NCBI GenBank assembly: GCA_002844335.1 | Contig: CP019154.1 | Coordinates: forward strand, 1-64,000 | Reading direction: 5' to 3' | Source: Haloarcula taiwanensis | GTDB lineage: Archaea; Halobacteriota; Halobacteria; Halobacteriales; Haloarculaceae | DNA: 64,000 nucleotides | Shown here: positions 42,765 through 52,334 of the stretch, piece after piece | Layout: the number at the start of each line of letters is the position of its first letter | Position numbering within the stretch: position 1 is the stretch's first letter | The notes under the pieces: generated by a model | Database searches by the model: none | What the model was told of the DNA's origin: nothing | What the model saw: the letters and a program-made list of their open reading frames with translations, nothing else | Made by a program: the position numbers and the translations under genes

Positions 42765-45137
42765 TCAGTCGTCAGCCCTGTCGGGAGCCGAACGCGTGGT
42801 GCGCTCCCCGCCGACACCGGCGGTATCGCCGCGCTCGACCGCTCTGCCGCTGGTGTCGAACTGATCGACGGTCCGGGCCAGCGAGTCGGCACGGTCGCGG
42901 AGTTCATCCGCGCTCTGGGCGATTTCGGCGACGGACGCGGACTGCTCTTCGGCGGCCGCCGAGACCTGCTCTGCGTCCTCCGTCACGTTCTGGCTGATCT
43001 CGGATACCCCGTCGACGCGGTGGACGACGCTCTGCGTCGCGTCGGCCTGGTCCTCTGTGGCGTCCGCGATCTCCTGAATACCGTCGTTGGCGTTCTCTAT
43101 CGCGTCGACGGTATCCTCGATCGCATCGGCAGCCTCACGGACAGTCTCGACACCGGTGTCAATGTGGTCGCTGGTCGCGCGGATGTCGGTGACAGTCTCG
43201 TCGGTTTCCGTCTGTACGGCCGCGATTTCGGCTTCTATCTCTGCTGCCGCCTGCTTTGTCTCCTCCGCGAGGCTCTTGACCTCGTCAGCAACAACAGCGA
43301 ACCCCTCGCCGTCCTTGTCGGCGCGGGCGGCCTCGATGTTGGCGTTCAGGGCGAGCATATTCGTCTGTTCGGCGATATCTGTGATGAAGTCGACAATCTC
43401 GCCGATGTCGTCCATACGCTCCTGCAGATCGAGAATCTGGTCGACCGCGTCTGCCGACCGGGACTCGATTTCCGCCATGTCGTCGATGGCCGACTCAGCG
43501 GCTTCCCGGCCGGTTTCGCCACGGTCGACGGCGTCCCTGGCCGTCTCTGCAACCGTCGTCGACGACGCTGCGACCTCCTCGATGCTCGCCGATAGCTCGT
43601 CCATCTCGGCGGCGGCCTCCTCAAGGTCGTCGTGCTGTCTGATGGCTCCGTCTGTGATCTCCTGTATGCGGTCGCTGACCGTCTGGCTCGTCGTCTCGAT
43701 TTCCTCGGCCCCAGTCGCGACCTCAATCGTGGCATCCGCGACTTCGTCGGCGAACGCCGCGACCTCGCTGACGGTGGCTTCGAGCCCGTCGAGCATTGCG
43801 TTGAACTCCACCGCGACTTCTCGCATCGCTGTCTCCTCTGCGTCCTCGTCGAGTCGCTTCGTGAGGTCACCGTCGGCGATGTCCTGCATCACCGCGCTGT
43901 ACTCGGCAGCGCGCTCCTGGAGGCGCTGGCTGGCTTCCTCTGCCTCTGCCCGTGCGTCCTCCGCTTCCGTACGCAGTTCTTCGGCTTCTGCTCGCGCCGT
44001 CTTCGCCTCCTCGACTGCGTCCTCCGCTTCTTGAATACGGTTCTGGAGTGAGAGCCGCATATCGTCGAAGGTACCGTAGAGGCGACCGATTTCGTCGGCG
44101 CGGTTCGTCTCGAGGTCGACATCGAAGTCGCCGGCCTCGATGCGCTCGGCACGGTCCCGCAACTGCTTCAGTGGGTCGACAGTCCGTTTCCCGAGCACGA
44201 GGCCGACAGCCGACAACGAAACGAGCGCCAGCAGGACAAGCAGTCCGACCGTCTGCCCGACCGTATCACGGACACTGAACGCCTGCGCCGTGTCCAGGCT
44301 CGTCACCGTGACCCAGTTCGTCGTCGGGACGGGTGCGAACGCGTACACGCGACCATCGGAAACTGCTGTCACCGGTGTTGCCGTACCGTTTGCGTCGCGG
44401 ATCGCTGCGAGGCTCTCACTGTGGGTGTCGGCATCGAACTCGCGGTCGATGTTCAGTACCGTCTCGTCGTTGGTGTTCAGAATCGTGGTTTCTTTCGTGG
44501 AGTTCGTATCGCTGAGGCGGTCGACCTGGCTCTGGATGCGCGTGACGACGACGAGATGCGAGCCGTCACGCTTCGGGACCGAGCTAGCGAACGCCATCAC
44601 GGGCTCGTCGTTGAGGACCGGTGAGCGGTACGACCGACTACTCGACCACACCTGACTGTTGTTCCCAGGCCCTTCCGGCACTTCGGCGTTCGTCCACGGC
44701 GCGTCAAGTTCGGACAGCGACCGCCCCTCCAGCGGGAGTTCCGTGCTGGCGACCACCTCGCCACGAGTATCATTCACGAGGTGCATACTGACAACATCAT
44801 CGGGCAGTAGCTGGTCCTGCAGAAGGATGTACGCCGCGGCGCGTCGGTCGCTCCGGAGTGGCTCGCCCTGCGAGACGGAGCGTGTGTGCGTGCGCTGCTG
44901 CTCGACCCACGAGCCGATAGCGTCCCCCTCTAGCTGGCTGGTCTCGGCGAGCTGTCCGGTCGTCTGGCGTTCGACTGCTGTGGATGTCGCCTGGAAGGTG
45001 AACGCCCCAGCGCCCGCGATGACGAGCAACACGGCGAGGAACGCGACAGCGAACTTCGCAGCGAACCGCTGCCGGACGAACTCGGGGGCGACCCGATCAA
45101 GTGCGCTCGCCAGCTCATCGAGCGGACCGCTCGCCAT
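42765..45137 (-). CDS. Methyl-accepting transducer (Htr) coupled to BMP lipoprotein
   Basis: Chemotaxis receptor of 790 residues. TM1 is at about 25-48, an extracellular sensor domain at about 50-285, and TM2 at about 293-315. A HAMP domain (VDPLKQLRDRAERIEAGDFD), an Ala-Glu coiled coil, and the signalling tip (LNANIEAARADK, VVADEVKSLAEE) follow. Its ATG overlaps the stop of the upstream BMP-family lipoprotein gene by one base (TGATG). By analogy with BasB-BasT of Halobacterium, the lipoprotein would bind a ligand outside and signal through this transducer. Confidence 0.93.
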   Translation of the reverse strand: MASGPLDELASALDRVAPEFVRQRFAAKFAVAFLAVLLVIAGAGAFTFQATSTAVERQTTGQLAETSQLEGDAIGSWVEQQRTHTRSVSQGEPLRSDRRAAAYILLQDQLLPDDVVSMHLVNDTRGEVVASTELPLEGRSLSELDAPWTNAEVPEGPGNNSQVWSSSRSYRSPVLNDEPVMAFASSVPKRDGSHLVVVTRIQSQVDRLSDTNSTKETTILNTNDETVLNIDREFDADTHSESLAAIRDANGTATPVTAVSDGRVYAFAPVPTTNWVTVTSLDTAQAFSVRDTVGQTVGLLVLLALVSLSAVGLVLGKRTVDPLKQLRDRAERIEAGDFDVDLETNRADEIGRLYGTFDDMRLSLQNRIQEAEDAVEEAKTARAEAEELRTEAEDARAEAEEASQRLQERAAEYSAVMQDIADGDLTKRLDEDAEETAMREVAVEFNAMLDGLEATVSEVAAFADEVADATIEVATGAEEIETTSQTVSDRIQEITDGAIRQHDDLEEAAAEMDELSASIEEVAASSTTVAETARDAVDRGETGREAAESAIDDMAEIESRSADAVDQILDLQERMDDIGEIVDFITDIAEQTNMLALNANIEAARADKDGEGFAVVADEVKSLAEETKQAAAEIEAEIAAVQTETDETVTDIRATSDHIDTGVETVREAADAIEDTVDAIENANDGIQEIADATEDQADATQSVVHRVDGVSEISQNVTEDAEQVSAAAEEQSASVAEIAQSADELRDRADSLARTVDQFDTSGRAVERGDTAGVGGERTTRSAPDRADD

Positions 45138-46282
45138 CAGGCACCACCCGTGCTGGAGCGCTCAGTGGGGACGACGATGTCGCCGGCGGCGATCTGCTCC
45201 CGTGATGTCGACAGTGCCGTCCTGACGTCATCGGGAATCGCCGGCTCGAGGGAAGTGCCATAGACAATGCCGACCCCGTCACTATCTAGCCCGAGAGAGA
45301 CGACCTCACCAGCGGGGAGGCTGTCCGCGACCGTCGCCGTCGCCGCGTCGTAGACTGCGACGTTCACCCGCTTGACCATGCTCGCCAGCACGACATCAGC
45401 GTACCGGGGGTTACTGCGAGACTGGTCTGAGTCCACTCCGATTGCGTACCGGCCGTGGGCCTGTGCGGCCTGGAAGATGCCAACACCTGCACCACCCGCT
45501 GCGTGGTAGACAATATCCGCCCCATCATCGTACATCCCGGCTGCGATGTCGCGGGCGCCCTGCACGTCGTCGAAATTCCCGAGATACTCCGTGAGGACAT
45601 CGACGTCCGTGTTGGCGTACTCGACGCCGGCTCTGAAGCCGGCCTCGAACTTGTGGATGAGGGGCTGGTCGAGGCCGCCGACGAATCCGACGGTCGTCTC
45701 GTCCGGGTTCGTCGAGCCTGCCCCGAGGTCGATATCTCTGGTCGTGAGCAGCCCAGCGAGGTTCCCGGCCTGGAACGATCCCTCGTGTTCGCGGAACACG
45801 TAACTCGCCACGTTGTCGGCCTCTACGACAGAGTCGACGATCATGAACTGCTGGTCCGTGTACTCCGTTGCAGTCTCAGATAGCCCCTCAGCCTGCAGAA
45901 AGCCGATACAACAGATCAGGTCGTATGACGGGTTTGTCGAACTCGCCAGCTCAGCCTGTACTTCGGCGAATCCGGCGACACTGGTTGGCTCGTGGTTCGT
46001 GTACTCGACCCCGTCATCGAGCCGCGCGCGCTGAATGCCGCGGTTCGCCGCATCGTTGAACGAGCGGTCATCCAGCCCGCCCAGTGCGTACACCATTCCG
46101 ACAGTCGCCGCCGCATCGCTCACGTCGATGTCGCTTTCCGTCGCTTGCTGGCTGTCGCCGGTGTCCTCGTCTCCGCTCCCTCCGAAATCCCCGAAGCGGC
46201 CTGCACAGCCGGCGAGCGTTGCGGTCGCGGCCGCGCTTCCGCTGGCGAGGAGCCGACGCCTTGTGATTTTTTGTTTACGCAC
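45137..46282 (-). CDS. BMP-family substrate-binding lipoprotein (Tat-exported)
   Basis: A 381-residue binding protein of the Med/BMP (PnrA-like) family, which usually binds purine nucleosides. GTG 46282 starts a twin-arginine signal (TRRRLLASG) with lipobox LAGC (Cys26). Family blocks are MVYALGGLDDRSFND, DLICCIGFL, GFVGGLDQPLIHKFEAGFRAGV and HAAGGAGVGIFQAA. No permease or ATPase gene follows; a transducer does, with overlapping codons. It is therefore likely a receptor for taxis rather than for uptake. Confidence 0.9.
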   Translation of the reverse strand: MRKQKITRRRLLASGSAAATATLAGCAGRFGDFGGSGDEDTGDSQQATESDIDVSDAAATVGMVYALGGLDDRSFNDAANRGIQRARLDDGVEYTNHEPTSVAGFAEVQAELASSTNPSYDLICCIGFLQAEGLSETATEYTDQQFMIVDSVVEADNVASYVFREHEGSFQAGNLAGLLTTRDIDLGAGSTNPDETTVGFVGGLDQPLIHKFEAGFRAGVEYANTDVDVLTEYLGNFDDVQGARDIAAGMYDDGADIVYHAAGGAGVGIFQAAQAHGRYAIGVDSDQSRSNPRYADVVLASMVKRVNVAVYDAATATVADSLPAGEVVSLGLDSDGVGIVYGTSLEPAIPDDVRTALSTSREQIAAGDIVVPTERSSTGGA

Positions 46283-46438
46283 GGTTATTCTACTCTGAGT
46301 GAATCAGGTATACCAGCAAAAACTACTGGTCCCAATTCTCGACAGTGATACTAATACCACCCCCGTACAGCCGCGGTTCAGTTCCACCCCGGTTTGCGAA
46401 CCTTCTTAGGCCAGTGGGCATAACCACTGTCCACTCAG

Positions 46439-49400
46439 ATGGCGACCGCCGAGAACACCGAACTCATCGACCGCTTCGAGGAGTTCTACCGCAACTACTA
46501 CCGCAACGAAATCGGTGAGCTCGCCCAGAAATACCCGAACGACCAGAAATCGCTGTATATCGACTGGGACGACCTCTATCGCTTCGATCCGGACCTGGCG
46601 GACGACTACCGGACCAAGCCAGAGCAGATTCAGGAGTACGCCGAGGAGGCCCTTCGACTGTACGACCTCCCGGTCGACGTCTCGCTTGGCCAAGCTCACG
46701 TCCGCGTCCGGAACCTCCCCGAGTCGGAGGACATCCGGGACCTGCGCCACGAACACCACGGCAACCTCGTCGCCGTCCAGGGCATCATTCGGAAGGCGAC
46801 CGACGTGCGGCCGAAGGTTATCGAGGCCGCATTCGAGTGCCAGCGCTGTGGCACACTCACGCGCATCCCACAGGCTGCCGGTGACTTTCAGGAGCCCCAC
46901 GAGTGTCAGGGCTGTGAGCGACAGGGGCCGTTCCGGCTCAACACCGACCAGTCTCAGTTTATCGACGCCCAGAAGCTCCGCGTCCAGGAGTCCCCCGAAG
47001 GACTCCGCGGCGGCGAGACGCCCCAGTCTATCGATGTCAACATTGAGGACGACATCACGGGCCACGTCACCGCGGGCGACCACGTCCGCGTGACCGGTGT
47101 CCTCAAACTCGACCAGCGGGGATCGGACAACGAGAAGTCCCCGATGTTCGACATCTACATGGAGGGTATCAGCGTCGAAATCGAGGACGAGCAGTTCGAG
47201 GATATGGAGATCACCGACGCCGACAAGAAGGAAATCGTCGAACTCTCCAACGAATCCGACATCTACGACAAGATGGTCGGCGCTATCGCCCCCTCCATCT
47301 ACGGCTACGAGAAGGAGAAGCTCGCGATGATGCTCCAGCTCTTCTCGGGCGTGACCAAGGAGCTTCCTGACGGCTCGCGTATACGCGGGGACCTCCATAT
47401 GTTGCTGATAGGTGACCCTGGGACGGGGAAATGCGTTCACGGTGATACCAGAGTGACACTCGCAGACGGTCACGAACGCCCGATACGGGAGCTCGTCGAA
47501 TCGAACTTGGACGACCCCAAACCGGTCGACGACGGGGTGTGGGACACCGCTGATTTCGATGTCCCGTCACTCCAGTCCGACGGAACGATAGCCGCCCAGC
47601 GAGCGACAAAGGTCTGGAAACGCGAAGCACCGGACTCCCTGTATCGGATACGGACCGCGACTGGGCACGAACTCGACGTCACTCCGTCCCATCCACTGTT
47701 TGTCCAATCCGCCGGTCGGTTCCAGGCCAGGAAAGCCGAGGACTTGGAGACCGGGACTCACATCGCAGTCCCTCGGACCCTCTCTACAGCCGCCTGCGAC
47801 GAACTGGACGTCACGTTCCGAAAATCACAGGCGAACAACAGGGTCGACCTCGACCTGCCGGCGACGTGGACTCCCGAACTGGCCCGGCTCATCGGATACA
47901 TCGTCGCCGAAGGGTACGTCGAACAGCGCCCGGACAACACCGGCTTCGTTTCGATAACGAACAACGACTCCGAAGTGCTCGATGACGCGAAATCCGTTCT
48001 AGAGTCGCTCAATCTCAACGTCACGGAACGCGACTCCCACGACGGGAAGGCTGCCCGCGAACTGCTGTGTTCGGCCGGTGAGTTCGTGAGCTTCCTCGCA
48101 TCTCTGGACGAGACGCTGCTCGCGTCGTCGGCGGACAGACGCGTTCCGCGAGCTATCATGCGGGCTAGCGACGACGTCGGCTCCGGATTCCTTCGGGGAT
48201 ATATCGAAGGGGAGGGCCACGTCTCGAAGTCACAACGGGAAATTACCGTTGCTTCGATGAGTAAACCGCTGCTGGAAGATGTCCGGACACTCCTCGTGAC
48301 ACAGGGAATCACGGCGCAACTCCAATCCCGAAACAACGGAAGTTACCGGCTCCGCATCTCCGGGCAGTCCGTCCACGAGTACGCGGAAACCATCGGATTC
48401 GTTACGGAGCGAAAGACTGAGGCCTGCCAGAAATTCGAGGGCACCCGCGGAGATACGAACCTGGATACCGTCCCTGCTCTGGGTCCGGAACTCCGTCGCA
48501 TCCGGGAGACGCTTGGACTGACGCAGTCCGAATGTGGCCTTCCACGGTCGACGTATCAACACTACGAACGGGGGCGCAGAAACCCGAGTCGTGACAGTCT
48601 CGAATCGGTTCTCGATGCGTTCGAGACGCGGTTAGCTGAGATGAGTCACGAGCCTCCGTCCGGTGACGTTGCGGCCAGCGACGGGGGCGGAACCGGCTCA
48701 CTCCGTCAAGACCTGGATGCACTCACTGCACTCGTCGAAGGAGACGTCGCGTGGGACCGAATCGAATCGATAGAACCCATCGACCACGACGAAGAGTGGG
48801 TCTACGACCTCGAAATCGAGGGCACGCACAATTACCTCACTAACGGGGTTGTCTCGCACAACTCCCAGATGTTATCATATATCGAGAATATCGCGCCCCG
48901 CTCTGTCTACACCTCCGGGAAGGGGTCGTCGAGCGCGGGGCTGACCGCCGCGGCCGTGCGCGACGACTTCGGCGACGGCCAGCAGTGGACGCTTGAAGCG
49001 GGCGCACTCGTGCTCGCCGACCAGGGTATCGCTGCCATTGACGAACTGGACAAGATGACGCCGGAGGACCGGTCGGCGATGCACGAGGCGCTGGAACAGC
49101 AGCGAATCAGCGTCTCGAAGGCCGGCATCAACGCGACGCTCAAGTCCCGCTGTTCGCTGCTGGGCGCGGCCAACCCGAAGTACGGCCGCTTCGACCAGTA
49201 CGAACCAATCGGCGAGCAGATAGACCTCGAACCGGCGCTTATCTCCCGGTTCGACCTCATCTTCACCGTCACCGACAAGCCCGACGAGGAGGCCGACCGG
49301 AACCTCGCCGAACACATCATCCAGACCAACTACGCCGGCGAACTCAACACCCACCGGACGCAGAATCCGACCTCGAATTTCAGCGAGGAAGAGGTCGACA

Positions 49401-49966
49401 CGGTCACCGAGGAGGTCGCACCGACCATCGAACCAGATCTCCTCCGGAAGTACGTTGCCTACGCGAAGCGCAACTGCTTCCCGACGATGACTGAGGATGC
49501 GAAATCGCGAATCGAGGACTTCTACGTCGACCTGCGGCTCAAGGGCCAGGACGAAGACGCGCCGGTCCCGGTCACCGCCCGGAAACTGGAGGCGCTGGTC
49601 CGGCTTGCCGAGGCGTCCGCCCGGATTCGGCTGTCGGACACCGTCGACGAGGCCGACGCCGACCGGGCCGTCGACATCGCCCACTACTGCCTGAAAGAAA
49701 TCGGGGTCGACCCCGAAACCGGCGAGTTCGACGCCGATGTGGTCGAGACAGGCCAGTCCAAGACCCAGCGCGACCGCATCCAGAACATCAAGGGCATCAT
49801 CTCCGACATCGAGGACGAGTACGACGAGGGCGCACCCGCTGACGTGGTCATCGAGCGCGCGGAGGAGGTCGGCATCGACGAGTCCAAGGCCGAACACGAG
49901 ATTGACAAGCTGAAACAGAAGGGCGAGGTGTACGAGCCCCGGACGGACCATCTCCGGACGACCTGA
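46439..49966 (+). CDS. mcm: MCM replicative helicase interrupted by an intein
   Basis: A 1175-residue precursor. Residues 1-331 hold the N-terminal domain with zinc site CQRC..CQGC and end in the P-loop GDPGTGK. The intein occupies residues 332-808; Ser809 resumes the host protein (SQMLSYI). Walker B is AIDELDKM, and the sensor LLGAANPKYG, arginine finger SRFD and a C-terminal winged helix follow. The spliced product would be 698 residues, normal for haloarchaea. Splicing is essential, since the intein splits Walker A. The stop is two bases before the next gene. Confidence 0.95.
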   Translation: MATAENTELIDRFEEFYRNYYRNEIGELAQKYPNDQKSLYIDWDDLYRFDPDLADDYRTKPEQIQEYAEEALRLYDLPVDVSLGQAHVRVRNLPESEDIRDLRHEHHGNLVAVQGIIRKATDVRPKVIEAAFECQRCGTLTRIPQAAGDFQEPHECQGCERQGPFRLNTDQSQFIDAQKLRVQESPEGLRGGETPQSIDVNIEDDITGHVTAGDHVRVTGVLKLDQRGSDNEKSPMFDIYMEGISVEIEDEQFEDMEITDADKKEIVELSNESDIYDKMVGAIAPSIYGYEKEKLAMMLQLFSGVTKELPDGSRIRGDLHMLLIGDPGTGKCVHGDTRVTLADGHERPIRELVESNLDDPKPVDDGVWDTADFDVPSLQSDGTIAAQRATKVWKREAPDSLYRIRTATGHELDVTPSHPLFVQSAGRFQARKAEDLETGTHIAVPRTLSTAACDELDVTFRKSQANNRVDLDLPATWTPELARLIGYIVAEGYVEQRPDNTGFVSITNNDSEVLDDAKSVLESLNLNVTERDSHDGKAARELLCSAGEFVSFLASLDETLLASSADRRVPRAIMRASDDVGSGFLRGYIEGEGHVSKSQREITVASMSKPLLEDVRTLLVTQGITAQLQSRNNGSYRLRISGQSVHEYAETIGFVTERKTEACQKFEGTRGDTNLDTVPALGPELRRIRETLGLTQSECGLPRSTYQHYERGRRNPSRDSLESVLDAFETRLAEMSHEPPSGDVAASDGGGTGSLRQDLDALTALVEGDVAWDRIESIEPIDHDEEWVYDLEIEGTHNYLTNGVVSHNSQMLSYIENIAPRSVYTSGKGSSSAGLTAAAVRDDFGDGQQWTLEAGALVLADQGIAAIDELDKMTPEDRSAMHEALEQQRISVSKAGINATLKSRCSLLGAANPKYGRFDQYEPIGEQIDLEPALISRFDLIFTVTDKPDEEADRNLAEHIIQTNYAGELNTHRTQNPTSNFSEEEVDTVTEEVAPTIEPDLLRKYVAYAKRNCFPTMTEDAKSRIEDFYVDLRLKGQDEDAPVPVTARKLEALVRLAEASARIRLSDTVDEADADRAVDIAHYCLKEIGVDPETGEFDADVVETGQSKTQRDRIQNIKGIISDIEDEYDEGAPADVVIERAEEVGIDESKAEHEIDKLKQKGEVYEPRTDHLRTT
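47432..48862 (+). mobile_element. Intein with LAGLIDADG endonuclease and HTH insert (in MCM)
   Basis: A 477-residue intein starting at Cys332 (CVHGDTRV) and ending VVSHN, followed by Ser, so all splice-site residues are present. Block B is VTPSHPLF. The homing endonuclease has both dodecapeptides, LIGYIVAEGYV (about 484) and FLRGYIEGEGHV (about 584), each keeping its acidic residue. Residues about 681-730 look like an XRE-type helix-turn-helix (LRRIRETLGLTQSECG..STYQHYERGRRNPSRDSL). Block F is EWVYDLEIEGTHNYLTNG. The element looks capable of splicing and homing. Confidence 0.93.
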
Positions 49967-49968
49967 AT

Positions 49969-50241
49969 ATGGACCGTATTTCCGCACTCCGCAACATCGA
50001 AGAGGCGCTGGCCGACTTCGAGGCCGGGTCGAAATCGCTCGGTGACCTTGAACGGGACGTTCGCGGAACGCTCCGGACCTACGCAACTGAGTTCGAGGGC
50101 GACCTGCAGGCATACCGGGCGAGCGGCGGGGCCGCCGTTGACGGGCTCGTTGTCCTTGCGCCGTCCGAGACAGCAGCCCGCGAACGGGTTCGAGACCTCG
50201 TTTCAGACGCCGGTGAGTTCACCGTCACGGCCGTCGAGTAG
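49969..50241 (+). CDS. Small protein cotranscribed with mcm
   Basis: A 90-residue acidic protein starting two bases after the mcm stop. The helical front half (RISALRNIEEALADFEAGSKSLGDLERDVRGTLRTYATEF) is followed by a beta-alpha unit (VDGLVVLAPSETAARERVRDLV). The family is not recognised; tight linkage to mcm suggests a replication-linked role, which is an inference. Confidence 0.72.
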   Translation: MDRISALRNIEEALADFEAGSKSLGDLERDVRGTLRTYATEFEGDLQAYRASGGAAVDGLVVLAPSETAARERVRDLVSDAGEFTVTAVE

Positions 50242-50365
50242 GCCGCCTCGGGGTCGTGGGGCTGTCGATCTCGCCCGCAGACTGTACCGTTTTGTCCCGA
50301 TTACCCTCTATTTTCTCCTCCAGACCTTCATATATTCGCTATAAAACTACTTCAATTCAGTAAAA

Positions 50366-50372
50366 TTTTATA
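50366..50372 (+). promoter_or_regulatory. TATA-like box of the MinD-linked cluster
   Basis: TTTTATA lies in a strongly AT-rich stretch (50325-50385), 24-30 bases upstream of the GTG at 50396. It is the only good promoter candidate for the four overlapping or closely spaced genes that follow. Confidence 0.5.
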
Positions 50373-50395
50373 GCAATAATAGCAATGTCTATCCA

Positions 50396-50731
50396 GTGCT
50401 ACTCGTCGTCACGTACTCCCGGCCGGCACGCAGAGACCTGCGGAACGTCTGTCGTGCCCACGAAGATTGTGTCGTTCGGCAGTTCGGGAGAGCAGCGTTG
50501 TTCTCCGGGACCGAGTTCGGGGCGTTTCAGGCGCTCCGACTCCACGAGAAACACGGGCTTGACGTTCAGATCGAGCGCGTTGAGCCGTTCGAACCGACGG
50601 ATGTCCCGAAACACGTTCGTGAGGCGGCCAGGCGGTACGAGGCACGCGAGCAACCGGCGACGCCCTACGAGCGGTTCGCGTCGGGACGTGATCTCCCGGA
50701 CCCGGACCAACTCCGAGGCGTTAACCTGTGA
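50396..50731 (+). CDS. Unknown protein 1 of MinD-linked cluster
   Basis: A 111-residue protein from GTG 50396 (MLLVVTYSRPARRDLRNVCRAHEDCVVRQFGRAALF). Basic in the first half, it ends with a proline-rich tail (FASGRDLPDPDQLRGVNL). No known domain is recognised. Its stop overlaps the next GTG (GTGA), so it is translationally coupled to it. Confidence 0.72.
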   Translation: MLLVVTYSRPARRDLRNVCRAHEDCVVRQFGRAALFSGTEFGAFQALRLHEKHGLDVQIERVEPFEPTDVPKHVREAARRYEAREQPATPYERFASGRDLPDPDQLRGVNL

Positions 50732-51537
50732 AGCTCCGCGTCGCTGGAACTACTTATACGGGTGCTGTCGTCGACCTCCGTGCCCGAACCGTCGACGGTC
50801 GGACCGTCGCCGCGAGCATCCGCGGACGGCGGTGCCTTCCGGCTGTGTCCTGTCCGGAACCGCCGGCCGTGTACGTTTACGCCGGACACGTCCACCCGTC
50901 GATGGGACTCCGAACGCGAACTGCACTTGCGGCTGCCGCCCGGTCACGGGGATACGAGACGCCGCAGGACGACGCTATCGCGGACTGCCGCGCAAAACTG
51001 GCCAAGCTTGAGTGTTCGCCGCCGGAGCTGCCGGACCCTGTCGACCCGGTCTCGGAGTCGACCATCGACGGCCTGCAGGAAGCGGTCGCTACCCACCGCG
51101 GGCGTCTCACCGCTCGGCAGGCGGTCGGTGCAGACGACGAAGCGGCACAGGCCGCCCTCCGCGACGCGGCAACGGAACTGAGCGAACGGGAGACGCGGCG
51201 GGCTGCCGTCAGCGAAACTCGCGAACTCCGCCGGGAGCGGGCACGCGCCTACCGGGACACGCTGGAGGAACAGCGTCGGTTTGCCGACGAACTGGCCAAC
51301 CTCCGGCGGAGCGCTCGGGCAACTCTCGTCGACCGATGTACCGAGACGTTTGCTCGGGCCATCGACACCGTTCCGGGGCCAGTTCCGGACAGCCCGTTCG
51401 ACGCCGATCCAGTAACGGCCGCTCTGGGCGTGCTCCGGTTCGCGAAGACGCCCGCACCGGTCGTCCTCGAAACGAACCGGTTCAGATCGCCGACAGCTGC
51501 ATCAGACTGTCTCGACGCCCCTGTCGTTCGTTGCTGA
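50728..51537 (+). CDS. Unknown coiled-coil protein 2 of MinD-linked cluster
   Basis: A 269-residue protein from GTG 50728. The N-terminal beta-rich part (KLRVAGTTYTGAVVDLRARTVDGRTVAASI, VYVYAGHVHPSMGL) is followed by a long helical, probably coiled-coil part (about 75-205; many Arg, Glu, Ala), then a C-terminal piece resembling VLRFAKTPAPVVLE. GHVHPSMG may be a metal or active-site element. The family is not recognised. Confidence 0.72.
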   Translation: MKLRVAGTTYTGAVVDLRARTVDGRTVAASIRGRRCLPAVSCPEPPAVYVYAGHVHPSMGLRTRTALAAAARSRGYETPQDDAIADCRAKLAKLECSPPELPDPVDPVSESTIDGLQEAVATHRGRLTARQAVGADDEAAQAALRDAATELSERETRRAAVSETRELRRERARAYRDTLEEQRRFADELANLRRSARATLVDRCTETFARAIDTVPGPVPDSPFDADPVTAALGVLRFAKTPAPVVLETNRFRSPTAASDCLDAPVVRC

Positions 51538-51569
51538 CTTTTAAATCAGAGGGCCAGGCCACCGACCCT

Positions 51570-52334
51570 ATGGTTACCTTCGACTGTCGCGCCGAGCGAG
51601 TCGACGACGTGACGCTCGTCACGGCCACTGTCGGCGACATCCCTGAACCGACTCGAATTACCGTTCAGAATCGTCTCGATGGTCCGCTCTGGCCACCGAG
51701 GACGCAGGGCGTCCCTGAGGCCGGCTGGTCGGAAGGTGGGTTCGAGGGAGTCGTTAGGCCGGGGACACACGCGCTCGGGTACGCGACGCCGGCCCCGCCG
51801 GCCGCCAAGCCGGCGGAGCTGGTGCGTGCCGAGCCAGCGCCTGAGACTAGTATCGCCGACGAGCGACTCGACTCTGCAGCTGCCGTACTCAGAGAGCTGG
51901 GTGACCCGTCACCGCCTTCTGATGCTGTGCCAACAGCTGAGTCGGCCCACGTATCCCAAACATCGAGCGCTGGACCGCTCGGCCCCACACCCGGGCGGGA
52001 CATCGAACGACTGCCAGAGGGAAGTCATCAGTCAACCGGGCCGGGGGCGTCCGGCCGGCGTCCGGAGCAGCAACTCCCCGATGCGGTCTTGCAGTGGCTC
52101 GAAACCGTTGCTCGGCGGGTAGACTGTGCCGAGCGGCTGGCTGAGGCAGAGTCGCTGTCGGCGGCGACAGCTGCAGTTCGCGCGGCAGACGGCCTCTCCG
52201 GCGTCCGGACGGTTGCGGCACGCGGCGATACTGACGAGCAAATGCTCCGGGCGCTGGCCCGGCGGGCCGAGCGGCTCGCCGATCGACGAGCGGCCGCCAC
52301 GGTGCCGACCGAAACGCTGGCCCGGCTGGCATGA
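51570..52334 (+). CDS. Unknown protein 3 of MinD-linked cluster
   Basis: A 254-residue protein. The N-terminal beta domain (TFDCRAERVDDVTLVTATVGDIPEPTRITVQNRLDGPLWPPRTQGVPEAGW cut across about 1-75) is joined by a disordered Pro/Ser-rich linker to a helical C-terminus (about 165-254; AVLQWLETVARRVDCAERLAEAESL). ATGA overlap with the MinD gene indicates coupling. The role is unknown. Confidence 0.72.
   Translation: MVTFDCRAERVDDVTLVTATVGDIPEPTRITVQNRLDGPLWPPRTQGVPEAGWSEGGFEGVVRPGTHALGYATPAPPAAKPAELVRAEPAPETSIADERLDSAAAVLRELGDPSPPSDAVPTAESAHVSQTSSAGPLGPTPGRDIERLPEGSHQSTGPGASGRRPEQQLPDAVLQWLETVARRVDCAERLAEAESLSAATAAVRAADGLSGVRTVAARGDTDEQMLRALARRAERLADRRAAATVPTETLARLA

Noticed and set aside
48875..50113. 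A 412-codon minus-strand open frame
   Set aside because: Antisense to the C-terminal half of mcm; no domain features.
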